Positions 61,579 to 61,800 of a DNA stretch of 61,800 nucleotides are shown here, one piece after another; positions within the stretch are counted from its first letter, which is position 1, and every line of letters begins with the position of its first letter. The translations under genes and the position numbers were made by a program. Origin of the DNA: an uncultured Clostridia bacterium (GTDB taxonomy: Bacteria > Bacillota > Clostridia > Lachnospirales > Cellulosilyticaceae); NCBI GenBank assembly GCA_937981575.1, contig CALJNR010000041.1:1-61800 (forward strand), given 5' to 3'. The notes under the pieces are model-generated. The model saw only the letters and a list, made by a program, of their open reading frames with translations. It made no database searches and was not told the DNA's origin.

Positions 61579-61800
61579 ATGAGATTAACGAAAGTAATAG
61601 GTATCATCTTGATAATTACTTTGGGGATGGGGGTATTTGGAGGATGCCGATCTATAAATAAAGAAGCTGCAAAAGAGCAAGCAGCAGAGGTGATTCAAAT
61701 ATCAGAAGATGATAAGGGTGATGGCGGATCAAAAATGCCTAAGAAAGCCGAACGGATAGAAGACCTGTATTACTATAAAGAAAATTACAGCCCTTTTGCA
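61579..61800 (+). CDS. Lipoprotein, N-terminal part (runs off the window)
   Basis: An open frame of 74 codons continues past the window end. It starts MRLTKVIGIILIITLGM, with lipobox VFGGC23, followed by a charged linker (NKEAAKEQAAEVIQISEDD) and EDLYYYKENYSPFA. AGAGGGGA lies before ATG 61579. The family cannot be set from this portion. Confidence 0.8.
   Translation, partial: MRLTKVIGIILIITLGMGVFGGCRSINKEAAKEQAAEVIQISEDDKGDGGSKMPKKAERIEDLYYYKENYSPFA

Noticed and set aside
1..61800. CRISPR arrays, insertion sequences, prophage or plasmid functions
   Set aside because: No repeat-spacer pattern, transposase, integrase or phage structural gene was seen anywhere in the window.

Overview
The window reads as chromosome of a low-GC, anaerobic, spore-forming Firmicute of the Clostridia, most like the Lachnospiraceae/Cellulosilyticum group. 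This is an inference from gene content and codon use, not from a search. Supporting signs are strong AAGGAGG-type ribosome binding sites, frequent GTG/TTG starts, Rho-independent terminators after most units, a sporulation-type YtvI protein, AdhE, class I two-subunit fumarase, and clostridial riboswitches. I see no insertion sequences, phage genes or CRISPR arrays.

Layout. 1-4.9 kb: the end of a tryptophan operon (trpC end, trpF, trpB, trpA) followed by a methyltransferase-like gene, a PchB-like chorismate mutase, a 510-base non-coding stretch with several inverted repeats, and trmB. 5-11.4 kb: an EAL phosphodiesterase, a small protein, thioredoxin, an AI-2E family permease, tRNA-Leu, a DUF2975/HTH pair and a small membrane protein. 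11.5-16 kb: ytvI, two-subunit fumarase, sppA and a permuted NlpC/P60-like protein. 16.1-21.6 kb: a glycerol block (glpP, glpK, a GlpA-like dehydrogenase, an FAD oxidoreductase and a DUF1667 protein); glpK and the oxidase unit each have a leader terminator, as expected for GlpP antitermination. 21.8-26.9 kb: an M23 peptidase with a bactofilin, then a DUF2339/DUF3999-like envelope pair. 27-30.8 kb: tandem phenylacetate-CoA ligase paralogues with a GNAT and a tandem-ACT protein. 30.8-34 kb: a broken secreted-protein gene, a chemoreceptor, a Gln-alternating low-complexity protein, and a small protein that looks like a degenerate piece of a chemoreceptor signalling hairpin.

34.9-42 kb holds what I read as a complete flavin-based extracellular electron transfer (FLEET/EET) locus: Ndh2 with a membrane tail, polyprenyl synthase (DmkB), UbiA prenyltransferase (DmkA), EetA, EetB, a two-repeat PplA-like lipoprotein and the ApbE-type FMN transferase FmnA. 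Electrons would pass from NADH to a demethylmenaquinone-type quinone and then to FMN covalently held on a surface lipoprotein.

42-50.4 kb: an AEC transporter, a membrane chemoreceptor, then a c-di-GMP-I riboswitch controlling a secreted TIM-barrel protein. This gene faces a three-gene operon (processive GT2, membrane-anchored HEAT-repeat protein, large clan-A glycosidase-like protein). Together these look like a c-di-GMP-linked exopolysaccharide system that I cannot match to a characterised one. 50.6-61.8 kb: SAM-I riboswitch and O-acetylhomoserine sulfhydrylase, coaBC, a GNAT, a possible nuclease-fold/HTH protein, a lipoprotein, a Cache chemoreceptor, adhE, a DUF2752 protein and the start of a lipoprotein gene running off the end.

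The strongest leads are the c-di-GMP-linked polysaccharide locus, the chemoreceptor-derived miniprotein with its Gln-rich neighbour, the FLEET locus, and the structured non-coding stretch before trmB.
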